Below, one piece after another: positions 1-8,860 of a stretch of 64,000 nt of DNA. The position numbers and the translations under genes are program-made. Source of the DNA: UMGS1696 sp964621755 (GTDB taxonomy: Bacteria > Bacillota > Clostridia > Oscillospirales > CAG-272). A model generated the notes under the pieces. The model did no database searches, was not told the DNA's origin, and was given only the letters and a program-made list of their open reading frames with translations. The DNA lies in NCBI GenBank assembly GCA_964621755.1, contig CAZUPI010000013.1, positions 1 through 64,000 of the forward strand, read 5' to 3'. Within the stretch, counting starts at the first letter, position 1; each line of letters begins with the position of its first letter.

Positions 1-1
1 G

Positions 2-955
2 TGCAAAGTCAAAATCATCGGCGGCGGCGGACAGTCCTCTTTCGATATCACCGCCACTCCCGGCGAGGAATTTCCAAGTATGCCGATGTTTATCGGGGAA
101 CGCATCTACCATATTCCGCAGTATCTCGTTAAGCAGATTATTACCCGTACCGTCTATGCTGTCGCGCAGAACGACCAGCGTGCAGCCTTCAACGGCGCGT
201 TCTTCAAAATCAAGAACAATGAAATGACAGTTGTAGGATGCGATGGAAACCGACTCGCGGCCGCAAAATGCATACTTCCGGAAAACGCACCCGATGCGGA
301 AATGCTTATTCCCGGGAAATTTCTCGTAGAACTCACAAAAATGCTCCGAGATTCCGAAGATGAGCTGACTATGATTATAGGAAGAAAGCATATAATATTT
401 AAGATAGATTCCATCTACTTCTTCACCCGTATGCTCGACGCGGAGTACATCAATTATGAAAAGCTCCTCCCGGCGTCCTATATGACAGAGGTGTTCGTTT
501 CGTCCGACGATCTCCGAAGTGCGGTAGACCGCGCGTCTATTGTCACGGAGGATAAGCTCGGCGGAAGCGGCAAATCTCCGATTAAACTGGACATCATGGA
601 TAACGCAGTCACGTTGTCTTCCGTTTCTTCCGGCGGTTCTGTGTATGAACGGGTTCCGGCTTCTATCGGCGGTGCGGACGTCTCCATTGGTTTCAACTGT
701 CGTTACTTGCTCGAAGCTCTGCGGGCTGTTCCCACAGATTGTGAGACGCTGCGCATCCGCTTGAATACCCCGCTCATGGGCGTCGTAATCGAGCCTTCCT
801 ACGGTACCGACTTCGTCTCCGCTTCTCCGGATGAGTCCACTTTTACAGAACGCAATTTCGGCGCGCAGCCGGCTGATGAGAAAAATAGTTCGGACGACAA
901 AAACAAAAGTTCTATGTTTATGAGCTTTGTCATGCCGATTCGAATGAATAAATAA
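2..955 (+). CDS. dnaN: DNA polymerase III beta subunit (sliding clamp), 5' partial
   Basis: The clamp encircles DNA and tethers replicative polymerase. The reading frame is open from base 2 and gives 317 residues with no start inside the window. The first visible residues lead into EEFPSMP, the conserved region near the end of clamp domain 1, so roughly the first 85-90 residues lie upstream. The remainder covers domains 2 and 3 and ends with a short hydrophilic tail rich in Asp, Lys and Ser followed by SFVMPIRMNK, which matches the usual C-terminal VMPIR motif. It is followed 11 bases later by the remB-like gene and then gyrB, the expected origin-proximal neighbourhood, although recF is missing between them. 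An internal ATG at 80 is not the real start because the homologous sequence continues upstream of it. Confidence 0.93.
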   Translation, partial: CKVKIIGGGGQSSFDITATPGEEFPSMPMFIGERIYHIPQYLVKQIITRTVYAVAQNDQRAAFNGAFFKIKNNEMTVVGCDGNRLAAAKCILPENAPDAEMLIPGKFLVELTKMLRDSEDELTMIIGRKHIIFKIDSIYFFTRMLDAEYINYEKLLPASYMTEVFVSSDDLRSAVDRASIVTEDKLGGSGKSPIKLDIMDNAVTLSSVSSGGSVYERVPASIGGADVSIGFNCRYLLEALRAVPTDCETLRIRLNTPLMGVVIEPSYGTDFVSASPDESTFTERNFGAQPADEKNSSDDKNKSSMFMSFVMPIRMNK

Positions 956-966
956 GGTGAAAATGT

Positions 967-1200
967 ATGTTTATACATATTGGCGCAGGGAGCGTGGCGC
1001 GCGATTCTGAGATAATCGGATTCTTCGACATGGACGGAAAATGGGACTCCGAGGTGACAAAGGATTTTCTGAAGGGATACGAAAAATCTGGCAGAACAAC
1101 CTCAGCCGGGGACGACCTGCCGCGCTCGTTCGTGCTGACGGATAAGGGCGTTACCTTTACCCACATTTCTACGATGGCGCTGAAACAACGTTCCATTTAG
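967..1200 (+). CDS. remB: RemB/YaaB-like small regulatory protein (DUF370 family)
   Basis: This 77-residue protein begins MFIHIG, continues with EIIGFFDMD and ends with an S-F-V-L-T-D ... ALKQRS segment. That is the pattern of Bacillus subtilis RemB (YaaB), which sits between recF and gyrB and belongs to the DUF370 family with the matrix regulator RemA. A Shine-Dalgarno AAGGTG lies seven bases before the ATG. Its place directly before gyrB supports the assignment. RemA is a DNA-binding matrix regulator; the molecular role of RemB is less clear, so a regulatory function here is inferred. Because dnaN ends only 11 bases upstream, the usual yaaA and recF genes are absent from this interval. Confidence 0.8.
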   Translation: MFIHIGAGSVARDSEIIGFFDMDGKWDSEVTKDFLKGYEKSGRTTSAGDDLPRSFVLTDKGVTFTHISTMALKQRSI

Positions 1201-1254
1201 AAAAAGAGAAAGGTAGATAAAAGCCCAAAATTCACGCGCACCCCCTCCCTATAT

Positions 1255-1306
1255 AAAAGGTTTTTCGAGGGGGCGGGGGACCTTTTTCCTCAAAAAAAAG
1301 TCTTCC
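1255..1306 (+). repeat. Degenerate copy of the dispersed hairpin repeat
   Basis: Between remB and gyrB lies a run of AAGGTTTTTC, a G-rich block and a T-run/A-run pair followed by GTCTTCC. It has the same order of blocks as the clearer copies at 14.2, 26.0 and 38.9 kb. The stem is imperfect, so this is a weak, decayed copy. Confidence 0.35.
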
Positions 1307-1341
1307 ACAAAAAGCACATTCTATAAAAAATAGGGAAAATC

Positions 1342-3465
1342 ATGGATAATACAAATACAAACCAAGTTTATGATGAAAATCAAATACAGGTTTTGGAGGG
1401 GCTTGAGGCGGTGCGGAAGCGTCCGGGTATGTACATCGGCACGACGTCTCAGCGCGGGCTCCACCATCTTGTATACGAAATCGTCGACAACTCCATTGAC
1501 GAGGCGATGGCGGGGCGATGCGACAGAATCGAAGTCGTCCTTTACCCTGACGGAAGCGTTTCTGTGCAGGATAACGGGTACGGCGTCCCGTCGCAGATTC
1601 ACCACAAGGTGGGACGCCCCACGCTGGAGGTCGTTTTCTCCGTCCTCCACGCCGGCGGCAAGTTCGGCGGAAAGGGATACAAAATTTCCGGCGGTCTGCA
1701 CGGCGTCGGCGCGTCTGTTGTAAACGCGCTGTCTGAGTGGATGGAAATCGATAACTGCTATGAGGGAAAGCGCTACACCATGCGGTTTGAGCGTGGAAGC
1801 ATTGCACGTCCGTTTACTTGCGAGGGCGACTGCGGCGACAGACACGGGCTGTACGTTCGCTTCAAGCCGGACCCTGAGGTGTTCACCGATACTACCGAAT
1901 TCGATATGCAGATGCTCCTCACAAGACTACGGGAACAGGCGTTTTTGAACGCGGGTATCCGCATTATCCTCCGCGACGAGAGGACCGAAATTTCCTCGAA
2001 CGACGGCGACATCGACGCCGAGCATGAAGATAAGGATATTTCCCGCCTTCTCAAGGCGGCTGCCGGGAAGGAGGAGGACGAAAAGCCAAGCAATGCCGGG
2101 AAGGAGGAAGAAGTTGAGGATGAAACCACCGTTGAGGAGGTCAAATTCGAGGACGACGAGGATGAGCGGATTGTTCACAGCGGATGCTACACGGAGTATG
2201 ACCTCAAATATGACGGCGGTATTAAGTCTTTTGTAAAGCACCTCAATAAGGCAAAGCACGTAGAAGTCGTCCACCCCGAAGTCATCTACATGAAAGCAGA
2301 GAAGGGGGACATCACGGCGGAAGTCGCAATGCAGTATAACGACAGTTATACGGAGACGATTGTAACCTTTGCGAACAATATGGCGACTACGGACGGCGGT
2401 ACGCACGAGACAGGCTTCAAGAGCGCGATTACCAAGGTGCTGAACGATTATGCGAGAAAGTCCGGCGCACTGAAAGATTCGGACAAGAACCTCTCCGGCG
2501 AGGACGCGCGCGAGGGTTTGTGCGCGGTCGTGTCGGTGAAGCTGCCGGACGCGCAGTTCGAGAGCCAGACAAAGGCGAAGCTGGGCAACTCGGAGGTGCG
2601 CGGAATTGTCGACAATATTGTTTCGGAGAAGCTGGCGGAGTTCTATGAGGAGAATCCGGCGGTTGCAAAGGCGATTGTGGACAAGGCGCTGGTGGCGCAG
2701 CGTACGAGAGAAGCGGCGCGGAAGGCGCGCGAGCTGACAAGACGAAAGGGCGTATTTGAAAATTCGACGCTGCCGGGCAAGCTGGCGGACTGCCAGGACC
2801 GGAGAGCGGAATTTACAGAGCTGTATCTGGTAGAGGGAGACTCCGCAGGCGGTTCTGCGAAGAGCGGACGGGACAGCAAGTATCAGGCGATACTCCCGCT
2901 GCGCGGAAAGGTTCTGAACGTAGAAAAGTCGAGACTGGATAAGGTATACGCAAACCCGTCTCTGATTCCGATTATACAGGCGCTGGGATGCGGTATCGGC
3001 GAAGACTTCAATATTGAGAAGCTGCGGTATGGAAAAATCATCATCATGGCCGACGCCGACGTCGACGGTTCGCATATTCGAATTCTGCTGCTGACGTTCT
3101 TCTTCCGTCACATGCGGGCGCTGATTGACGAAGGGCATATCTTCCTCGCGCAGCCGCCGCTGTACAAGATACGCAAGGGAAAGACGGAGCGGTACGCGTT
3201 CTCCGACGCGGAGCGGGATAAAATCATCGCGGAACTCGGCGGCGGAAACGTTGACGCGGAACGTTACAAAGGTCTTGGTGAAATGGACGCCGACCAGCTC
3301 TGGGAGACGACTATGGACCCCGAAACCAGAACGATTCTGAAAGTCGAGATTGAAGACGCTATGGTTTGCGACGAAATCTTTTCCACCCTCATGGGCGATA
3401 AAGTCGAACCACGCCGCGAATTCATCGAAGCTAACGCGAGGTACGCAGAAAATTTGGATATTTGA
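1342..3465 (+). CDS. gyrB: DNA gyrase subunit B
   Basis: This ATPase and Toprim subunit of gyrase supercoils DNA together with GyrA. It has 707 residues. The GHKL ATPase fold includes VDNSIDEA and SGGLHGVGASVVNAL (about residue 115). The Toprim domain carries LVEGDSAGGSA (about residue 495) and MADADVDGSHIR (about residue 569). AGGG precedes the ATG. The protein is about 70 residues longer than typical Firmicute GyrB (about 635-640). The excess is mainly one acidic insertion, about residues 217-277 (nt 1990-2170), rich in Glu, Asp and Lys, at the end of the ATPase module just before the YDGGIKSFVKHLN segment. The gene lies between remB and a sugar kinase; gyrA follows that kinase. Confidence 0.97.
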   Translation: MDNTNTNQVYDENQIQVLEGLEAVRKRPGMYIGTTSQRGLHHLVYEIVDNSIDEAMAGRCDRIEVVLYPDGSVSVQDNGYGVPSQIHHKVGRPTLEVVFSVLHAGGKFGGKGYKISGGLHGVGASVVNALSEWMEIDNCYEGKRYTMRFERGSIARPFTCEGDCGDRHGLYVRFKPDPEVFTDTTEFDMQMLLTRLREQAFLNAGIRIILRDERTEISSNDGDIDAEHEDKDISRLLKAAAGKEEDEKPSNAGKEEEVEDETTVEEVKFEDDEDERIVHSGCYTEYDLKYDGGIKSFVKHLNKAKHVEVVHPEVIYMKAEKGDITAEVAMQYNDSYTETIVTFANNMATTDGGTHETGFKSAITKVLNDYARKSGALKDSDKNLSGEDAREGLCAVVSVKLPDAQFESQTKAKLGNSEVRGIVDNIVSEKLAEFYEENPAVAKAIVDKALVAQRTREAARKARELTRRKGVFENSTLPGKLADCQDRRAEFTELYLVEGDSAGGSAKSGRDSKYQAILPLRGKVLNVEKSRLDKVYANPSLIPIIQALGCGIGEDFNIEKLRYGKIIIMADADVDGSHIRILLLTFFFRHMRALIDEGHIFLAQPPLYKIRKGKTERYAFSDAERDKIIAELGGGNVDAERYKGLGEMDADQLWETTMDPETRTILKVEIEDAMVCDEIFSTLMGDKVEPRREFIEANARYAENLDI

Positions 3466-3507
3466 TGGGGAAACACGACGTTGCGTTCTGCGCAGAGTGA
3501 GGTTTTT

Positions 3508-4422
3508 ATGAAAATTATGACTTTGACGTTGTCTCCTGCAATTGATGTGACATACGTGTCGGATGAGCCTGTTACGATAGGGCTGAATCGCGCAAAGGCG
3601 TTTTGTATGGCGGCGGGCGGTAAGGGAATTAATGTTTCCCGTGCTGTTTTGGCGGCGGCGGACGCTGTGGGAGATAGAGAAATAGCGGATTCTTTGGTGA
3701 CGGTAGCGCCGGTCGGAGGCGCGTCGGGCGCGTCGTTTGGCGCGATGCTTGAAGAAGAGGGCATTGCCTTAACGAAAATCGGAATCGACGCGCCGCTCCG
3801 AATCAACGTGTCCGTAGTCCCGGATAGGGGAGAGGATACGGAAATCAACGCCCCGGGCGCACAAATGACGGTCGATGACCTCCGAAAAACAGAGAATCTG
3901 ATTCTGTCAAAAATTGAAAAAAATGACGTTGTGTGCATCTGCGGAAGTTGTCCGAAGGGGGTTTCAAAATCCTATCCCGCGCAGCTTTGTGAGAAGATAA
4001 AAGAAAAAGGCGGCGTATGCGTCGTCGATTGTGACGGAGAAGCCCTGCGGACAGCAGTATCCGCCGACCGTAAGCCGGACTATATCAAACCGAACGCAGA
4101 CGAATTACAGAAATTGTGCGAGGACCTCGCCATCGAGGAAGAGAGCGCACAGAAAAACGCCGAAGCGGTATGTCGATACACAAACGGAAGAACGACTGTC
4201 GTCACCACGCTCGGCGGCGACGGTTCGATGATCACCTATGCAGAAAAGGATGAGATAAAAACGTATCAGGCTCCCGCGCAAAGAGTTAAGCCCAATAGAA
4301 TAAAAGGCGCGGGCGATACCTTCCTCGGCGCCTATCTCTATTACCATTTCAGAAAAAACACCCCTCAAAATCAATCATTGGTCAAAGCGGCAGACGCTGC
4401 CACAAAATATGTACGAGGCTAA
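3508..4422 (+). CDS. fruK: 1-phosphofructokinase-like PfkB-family sugar kinase
   Basis: The predicted 304-residue kinase has the PfkB-family hallmarks: TLSPAIDVTY at the N-terminus, GGKGINVSR (about residue 37), CGSCPKGV in the middle and the anion-hole/catalytic motif GAGDTFLGAY (about residue 268). This pattern matches the 1-phosphofructokinase/tagatose-6-phosphate kinase subgroup, which phosphorylates a sugar phosphate with ATP. The ATG at 3508 is chosen because GTGAGG lies just upstream; a TTG at 3481 would only add a non-conserved extension. No fructose PTS or FruR-type regulator is adjacent. Its place between gyrB and gyrA is unusual and says nothing clear about the substrate, so the exact sugar is uncertain. 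Confidence 0.82.
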   Translation: MKIMTLTLSPAIDVTYVSDEPVTIGLNRAKAFCMAAGGKGINVSRAVLAAADAVGDREIADSLVTVAPVGGASGASFGAMLEEEGIALTKIGIDAPLRINVSVVPDRGEDTEINAPGAQMTVDDLRKTENLILSKIEKNDVVCICGSCPKGVSKSYPAQLCEKIKEKGGVCVVDCDGEALRTAVSADRKPDYIKPNADELQKLCEDLAIEEESAQKNAEAVCRYTNGRTTVVTTLGGDGSMITYAEKDEIKTYQAPAQRVKPNRIKGAGDTFLGAYLYYHFRKNTPQNQSLVKAADAATKYVRG

Positions 4423-4490
4423 AAAAATGACTATATCATCGCACAAATAAGCGTTCGAGAGATTAAAAAAGGTTTGGATAAATAAAAGTT

Positions 4491-7082
4491 ATGGCAAAAA
4501 ACAACGACTACAATATAGAATTCCCGGACCAGAAAATCGTTCCGATTAATATGGAGCGCGAGGTCCGCAAGTCCTTCATCGAGTACTCCATGTCCGTCAT
4601 CGTGTCGCGGGCGCTCCCCGACGCGCGCGACGGCATGAAGCCGGGCCAGCGCCGTATTCTCTATGCCATGTACGAGGATAATCTCACATACGACCGCGCG
4701 TTCCGCAAATCCGCAACTACCGTCGGAAACGTGCTCGGCCGGTACCACCCCCACGGCGATACGGCAGTTTACCTCACCATGGTCCGTATGGCGCAGCCGT
4801 TCTCTTACCGCTACACTCTTGTAGAGGGACACGGCAACTTCGGTTCAGTCGACGGAGACGGCCCCGCTGCCTACCGTTATACCGAGGCGAGAATGTCCCG
4901 TCTCGCCAATGAAATGATGCGCGATATCGAAAAAGACGTCGTAAAATGGGATATGAACTTCGATAATCGCCTGCGCGAGCCCTCCGTCCTTCCTGCGAGA
5001 TTTCCGAACCTGCTTGTCAACGGCGCGGTCGGCATCGCCGTTGGTATGGCAACCAATATCCCGCCTCATAATCTCACCGAGGTCATCGACGGCGCCATTT
5101 ACCTTATGGACCATCCAGACGCCGGCGTCTCCGAACTGATGAAATTCATCAAAGGCCCCGACTTCCCGACCGGCGCGACGATTTACGGAACCTCAGGCAT
5201 TTACGAGGCCTACTCTACCGGCCGCGGACGTATTATGGTCCGCGCAAAGGCGAGCGTGGAGGAGGAGCACCACCGCATTATTATTACCGAAATCCCCTAT
5301 ATGGTCCAGAAGGCCGAACTGATTAAATCTATGGCTGACCAGGTGCGGGATAAGAAAATCGAAGGCGTTACTGATATCCGCGACGAGTCCGGTCGAGACG
5401 GCATGCGCATCGTGATTGAGTATCGCCGCGACGCGAACGGACAGATTATTCTGAATCAGTTCTATAAATACACCCAGCTGGAGGATACCTGCTCCGCTAT
5501 CATGCTGGCGCTGGTGAACGGGGAACCGAAAGTTTTGAACCTCCGCCAGATTCTGAACGTGTACATCGCGCATCAGGAACAGGTCATCACCAACCGCGTG
5601 AAGTTCGACCTTGACAAGGCTCTCCACGAAGCGCATATCAACGAGGGATACAAAATCGCGATTGATAACATCGACGAGGTGATTTCCATCATTCGTGCGT
5701 CCGCTGACCAGCCGACTGCAAGGGAAAACCTCCGCGTCCGCTTCGAGCTCTCGGAAGAGCAGGCGCAGGCAATCGTGTCCATGACCCTCGGACGCCTCTC
5801 CGGTCTCGAGAGACAGAAAGTGGAGGCAAGACTCCGCGAACTGTACGCTTCTATTGAAGAGTACCGCGCTATCCTCGCAGACGAGGGAAGAATCAAACAG
5901 ATTATCCGGGACGAGCTAATCGAGATAAAGGAAAAATTCGGCGACGAGCGGCGCACGAGCATCGAGGAAGTGGAAAACGAAATCATGCTCGAGGACTTGA
6001 TTGAGCGGCATAACGCGGTCATTACCCTGACCCATGACGGCTACATCAAGCGTCAGCCTTCGGACGTGTATTCCGCACAGCGGCGCGGCGGACGCGGCGT
6101 CATCGGCATGGCGACAAAGGAGGAGGACTACATCGAGCGGGTGGTCGTCGCGGATTCGCATTCGTATCTGCTCCTGTTCACCGATACGGGCCGCGTGCAT
6201 TCGATGAAAGCGTACCGCATCCCGGAGGCCGGACGGACGTCGAAAGGGTCGAATATCGTGAACCTTCTCGAACTGGAAAGCGGAGAGAAAATCACGGCGA
6301 TGCTGTCTGTTCCCAATCTCGAAAGCGAGACCGATTCGGAAAACGGCTACCTCGTGATGGTGACGGAACGCGGCGTCGTTAAGCGAACGAAAATTTCGGA
6401 ATTCCGCATCTTCCGCAGCGGCGGCAAAATCGCGATAACCCTTGAGGAAGGAGACCGTTTGATATTTGTAGCGTATACGCATGGTACGTCCGATGTGATG
6501 ATAGCGACAAAGGGCGGCTACGCAGTCCGGTTTGACGAAGCGCTGGTGAGAAGCATGGGCCGTTCGGCAGCGGGCGTTCGCGGAATCTCCCTGCGTGACG
6601 GGGACGAAGTCGCAGGCGCGTGCATCGTCGATAAGGACGAGGCGTGGATGGCGGAAAACAAGCTCATCGCGATTACGGAGGGCGGCTTTGGCAAGCGCAT
6701 GGAAGCGTCGGAGTTTGACTCAAAGGGACGCGGCATCATGGGCGTGATTGCGCAGAAAGTCACGGAAAAGACGGGGAAGCTGTGCGGCGTCGCGGTGGTG
6801 AAGCCGGACTGGGATATCCTGATGATAACAAACGACGGTACCATCATTCGTACCCCCTCTGACGGCGTTCCGCTGTACGGCAGAACGGCGGCGGGCGTTA
6901 TTGTGATGAAGCTGTCCGAGGGCGCGAAGCTCGTGAATTTTGCTTTGGCGGAAAAGGAAGAAGAAAAGGAAAATAAGAAAGAAAAAGCCGAACCGGAAGC
7001 TGAATCAGCAGTCCAGTCGGAAGACGAAACTGAAAACAACACAGTCGACGGATTTGTAACAGAAATTACGGACGAAGAGTAA
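4491..7082 (+). CDS. gyrA: DNA gyrase subunit A
   Basis: This breakage-reunion subunit of gyrase has 863 residues. The catalytic Tyr lies in AAYRYTEARM (about residue 125). The GyrA box of the C-terminal DNA-wrapping domain reads QRRGGRGV (about residue 529). The quinolone-resistance-determining segment reads HPHGDTAVYLTMVRMAQ: Thr is at the position equivalent to Escherichia coli Ser83, and Leu replaces the usual Asp/Glu at position 87. The last 45 or so residues are a highly acidic Glu/Lys-rich tail after the beta-pinwheel. A lipoprotein gene starts four bases after the stop. Confidence 0.97.
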   Translation: MAKNNDYNIEFPDQKIVPINMEREVRKSFIEYSMSVIVSRALPDARDGMKPGQRRILYAMYEDNLTYDRAFRKSATTVGNVLGRYHPHGDTAVYLTMVRMAQPFSYRYTLVEGHGNFGSVDGDGPAAYRYTEARMSRLANEMMRDIEKDVVKWDMNFDNRLREPSVLPARFPNLLVNGAVGIAVGMATNIPPHNLTEVIDGAIYLMDHPDAGVSELMKFIKGPDFPTGATIYGTSGIYEAYSTGRGRIMVRAKASVEEEHHRIIITEIPYMVQKAELIKSMADQVRDKKIEGVTDIRDESGRDGMRIVIEYRRDANGQIILNQFYKYTQLEDTCSAIMLALVNGEPKVLNLRQILNVYIAHQEQVITNRVKFDLDKALHEAHINEGYKIAIDNIDEVISIIRASADQPTARENLRVRFELSEEQAQAIVSMTLGRLSGLERQKVEARLRELYASIEEYRAILADEGRIKQIIRDELIEIKEKFGDERRTSIEEVENEIMLEDLIERHNAVITLTHDGYIKRQPSDVYSAQRRGGRGVIGMATKEEDYIERVVVADSHSYLLLFTDTGRVHSMKAYRIPEAGRTSKGSNIVNLLELESGEKITAMLSVPNLESETDSENGYLVMVTERGVVKRTKISEFRIFRSGGKIAITLEEGDRLIFVAYTHGTSDVMIATKGGYAVRFDEALVRSMGRSAAGVRGISLRDGDEVAGACIVDKDEAWMAENKLIAITEGGFGKRMEASEFDSKGRGIMGVIAQKVTEKTGKLCGVAVVKPDWDILMITNDGTIIRTPSDGVPLYGRTAAGVIVMKLSEGAKLVNFALAEKEEEKENKKEKAEPEAESAVQSEDETENNTVDGFVTEITDEE

Positions 7083-7086
7083 GAAA

Positions 7087-7824
7087 ATGAAAAAACACAA
7101 CATTTTTCCATTTGTAATCCTTTTATTGGCGGCGACACTGGCGTCGTGCGGCGAGAAGCATGACGAAGCAGAAATCAAGGCGGCTCTGGACGAGCTGCTG
7201 CCACGTTCGTTTGAGCTGAACGAAATATACTTCGGGGAAGGACTCCCCGCGACGACAGACCAGGCGGAGATAAATGCGTTCTACGGCACGTTTGCAGTGA
7301 ACGTAAAATCTTTGAAATACCACCCGGTAGACAAGTCATGCGGCTACACGAGCATAGCTGAAATCATGGAAGCGACGGAGGAGGTCTACACGGAGTCGTA
7401 CGCACAGTATTTATATGAGCTGGCGTTCGACGGCATCTCTTCTGACAAGGAAGACATGACGGAGACGGAGGACGAGTCTGCGGAGGCGGAAGAAGGAGCA
7501 GTCGGGGAAGGCGAAATCATAAAGTCAGGGGATGCGTACGAGATGTCCGCGGCGACGCAGCCGGTGGTTATGCTGGACGTTACGGCGTCCTATGCCCGCT
7601 ACATGGAGCAAAACGGTACGCTGACTGTTCGTTTGGACCTTGCGGACGACGCTATAGAACTCGACCGCGAATACAGGACGGATGAGCTTGAAATCACCGC
7701 TGACCGCTCAGACTACGTCATTGTGACCGTTCCTACCTACAAAAATAATGAGTACGACCAGGACGTGGAGCTCAAGCTGATTGAGACCGCGGACGGGTGG
7801 AGGCTGGACACGCCAACGTATTGA
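7087..7824 (+). CDS. Lipoprotein of unknown function
   Basis: The 245-residue product starts with a lipoprotein signal peptide: MKKH, a hydrophobic stretch and the lipobox LASC, predicting lipidated Cys21 and anchoring on the outer face of the membrane. The mature part has an acidic stretch of about 20 residues (about positions 115-145, rich in Glu and Asp) in the middle, with mixed alpha/beta segments on both sides. I do not recognise the family. The start codon lies four bases after the gyrA stop, so it is probably co-transcribed with gyrA. A 12-bp inverted repeat overlaps its stop codon. Confidence 0.75.
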   Translation: MKKHNIFPFVILLLAATLASCGEKHDEAEIKAALDELLPRSFELNEIYFGEGLPATTDQAEINAFYGTFAVNVKSLKYHPVDKSCGYTSIAEIMEATEEVYTESYAQYLYELAFDGISSDKEDMTETEDESAEAEEGAVGEGEIIKSGDAYEMSAATQPVVMLDVTASYARYMEQNGTLTVRLDLADDAIELDREYRTDELEITADRSDYVIVTVPTYKNNEYDQDVELKLIETADGWRLDTPTY

Positions 7825-7836
7825 GTTGGCGTGTCC
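7806..7836 (+). other. Perfect 12-bp inverted repeat over the stop codon
   Basis: GGACACGCCAAC and GTTGGCGTGTCC flank a 7-base loop that contains the TGA stop of the lipoprotein gene. No U-tract follows, so it is not a standard intrinsic terminator. It may act as an mRNA 3' stability hairpin or a weak terminator at the end of the gyr transcription unit. Confidence 0.5.
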
Positions 7837-7897
7837 CCTGTGAATCTCCCGCAGAAAAAATTTAAGTATATAGCTCAATGAAAGAAGGGATAATCTT

Positions 7898-8791
7898 ATG
7901 TATATAGATTCAAATGGAAAAAAGTGGTTTAAGGGAAATATACATACGCATACTACGACGTCTGACGGAAGAAAGACGCCGAAAGAAGCGATTGCACTGT
8001 ATCGTGAGAACGGATATGATTTTCTTGCGATTACGGACCATTGGAAAATGTCGGAGGGCGGCATTACGGAAGACGGTATGCTGCTTCTTGCAGGGTGCGA
8101 ATATGACATCAGCCCGAATGTGCGAGACGGGATTTTCCATATCGTTGCGCTCGGATGTGAATCTTTGCCGGATTTGAAGCCGGGCGACGGTCCGCAGAAG
8201 ATGGTCGACGAAATTCACCGGCGCGGGGGAATTGCCAATCTAGCGCATCCGGCGTGGTCAATGAATACGTGTGAGCAGCTTCTGCCGGTGATTGACGGGA
8301 AAGTGCGCCCCTTGTACGGCGCAGACATAACGGAGATATTCAATTCCGTGTCGGATCTGCCGCACAATTGCCGTCCTTATTCCGGCATTGTCCTTGACCA
8401 GATGGCGGCGAGAGGGCACTTCACCAGGCTGGCAGCCGCAGACGACGTACATTGGTATGAGGAAAAGGATCGCTGCCGCAGCTATATCATGGTTCAAGCG
8501 GAGGAATGCACCCGTGAAGCGATTCTCGCGGCGATTCTCGCCGGGAACTTCTACGCAACGCAGGGTCCAATCCTCTCTATCACAAAATCAGGAGACGCCG
8601 TAGAGGTGGATTGCTCACCGGTTGAGTCTGTGGTTTATTTCACCGACGTTGCATGGTGCGGTCACCGTGCCGATGTGGGCCACAACATCACCCGCTCCAC
8701 TTTCAAGATGACAAACGAAACTTTTGTACGCGTTGAAGTCTGCGACGAGTCCGGTAGATACGCGTGGGGAAAGTATATAGGACGGGAGTAA
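7898..8791 (+). CDS. PHP-domain phosphoesterase
   Basis: The 297-residue protein has the PHP metal-binding signatures GNIHTHTTTSDG (about residue 14), FLAITDHW (about residue 44) and a later NLAHPAW (about residue 115), expected to bind a multinuclear metal site. The family hydrolyses phosphoesters, with substrates from histidinol phosphate to oligonucleotides. It is not HisK-like in length or context, and no histidine genes are near. A second, larger PHP protein is encoded at 22664-24025. AAGAAGGG precedes the ATG. The substrate is unknown. A corrinoid-protein activator starts 69 bases downstream on the same strand. Confidence 0.8.
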   Translation: MYIDSNGKKWFKGNIHTHTTTSDGRKTPKEAIALYRENGYDFLAITDHWKMSEGGITEDGMLLLAGCEYDISPNVRDGIFHIVALGCESLPDLKPGDGPQKMVDEIHRRGGIANLAHPAWSMNTCEQLLPVIDGKVRPLYGADITEIFNSVSDLPHNCRPYSGIVLDQMAARGHFTRLAAADDVHWYEEKDRCRSYIMVQAEECTREAILAAILAGNFYATQGPILSITKSGDAVEVDCSPVESVVYFTDVAWCGHRADVGHNITRSTFKMTNETFVRVEVCDESGRYAWGKYIGRE

Positions 8792-8860
8792 TGGGATGCG
8801 TTCAAGCCCCGTCAAAAGTTTTTCATCGAGCATCTCACACCAAAAGGGAGCAGACATATC

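Noticed and set aside
3481..3507. TTG start for the 1-phosphofructokinase-like gene
   Set aside because: The nine extra codons are not conserved and the ATG at 3508 has GTGAGG close upstream.
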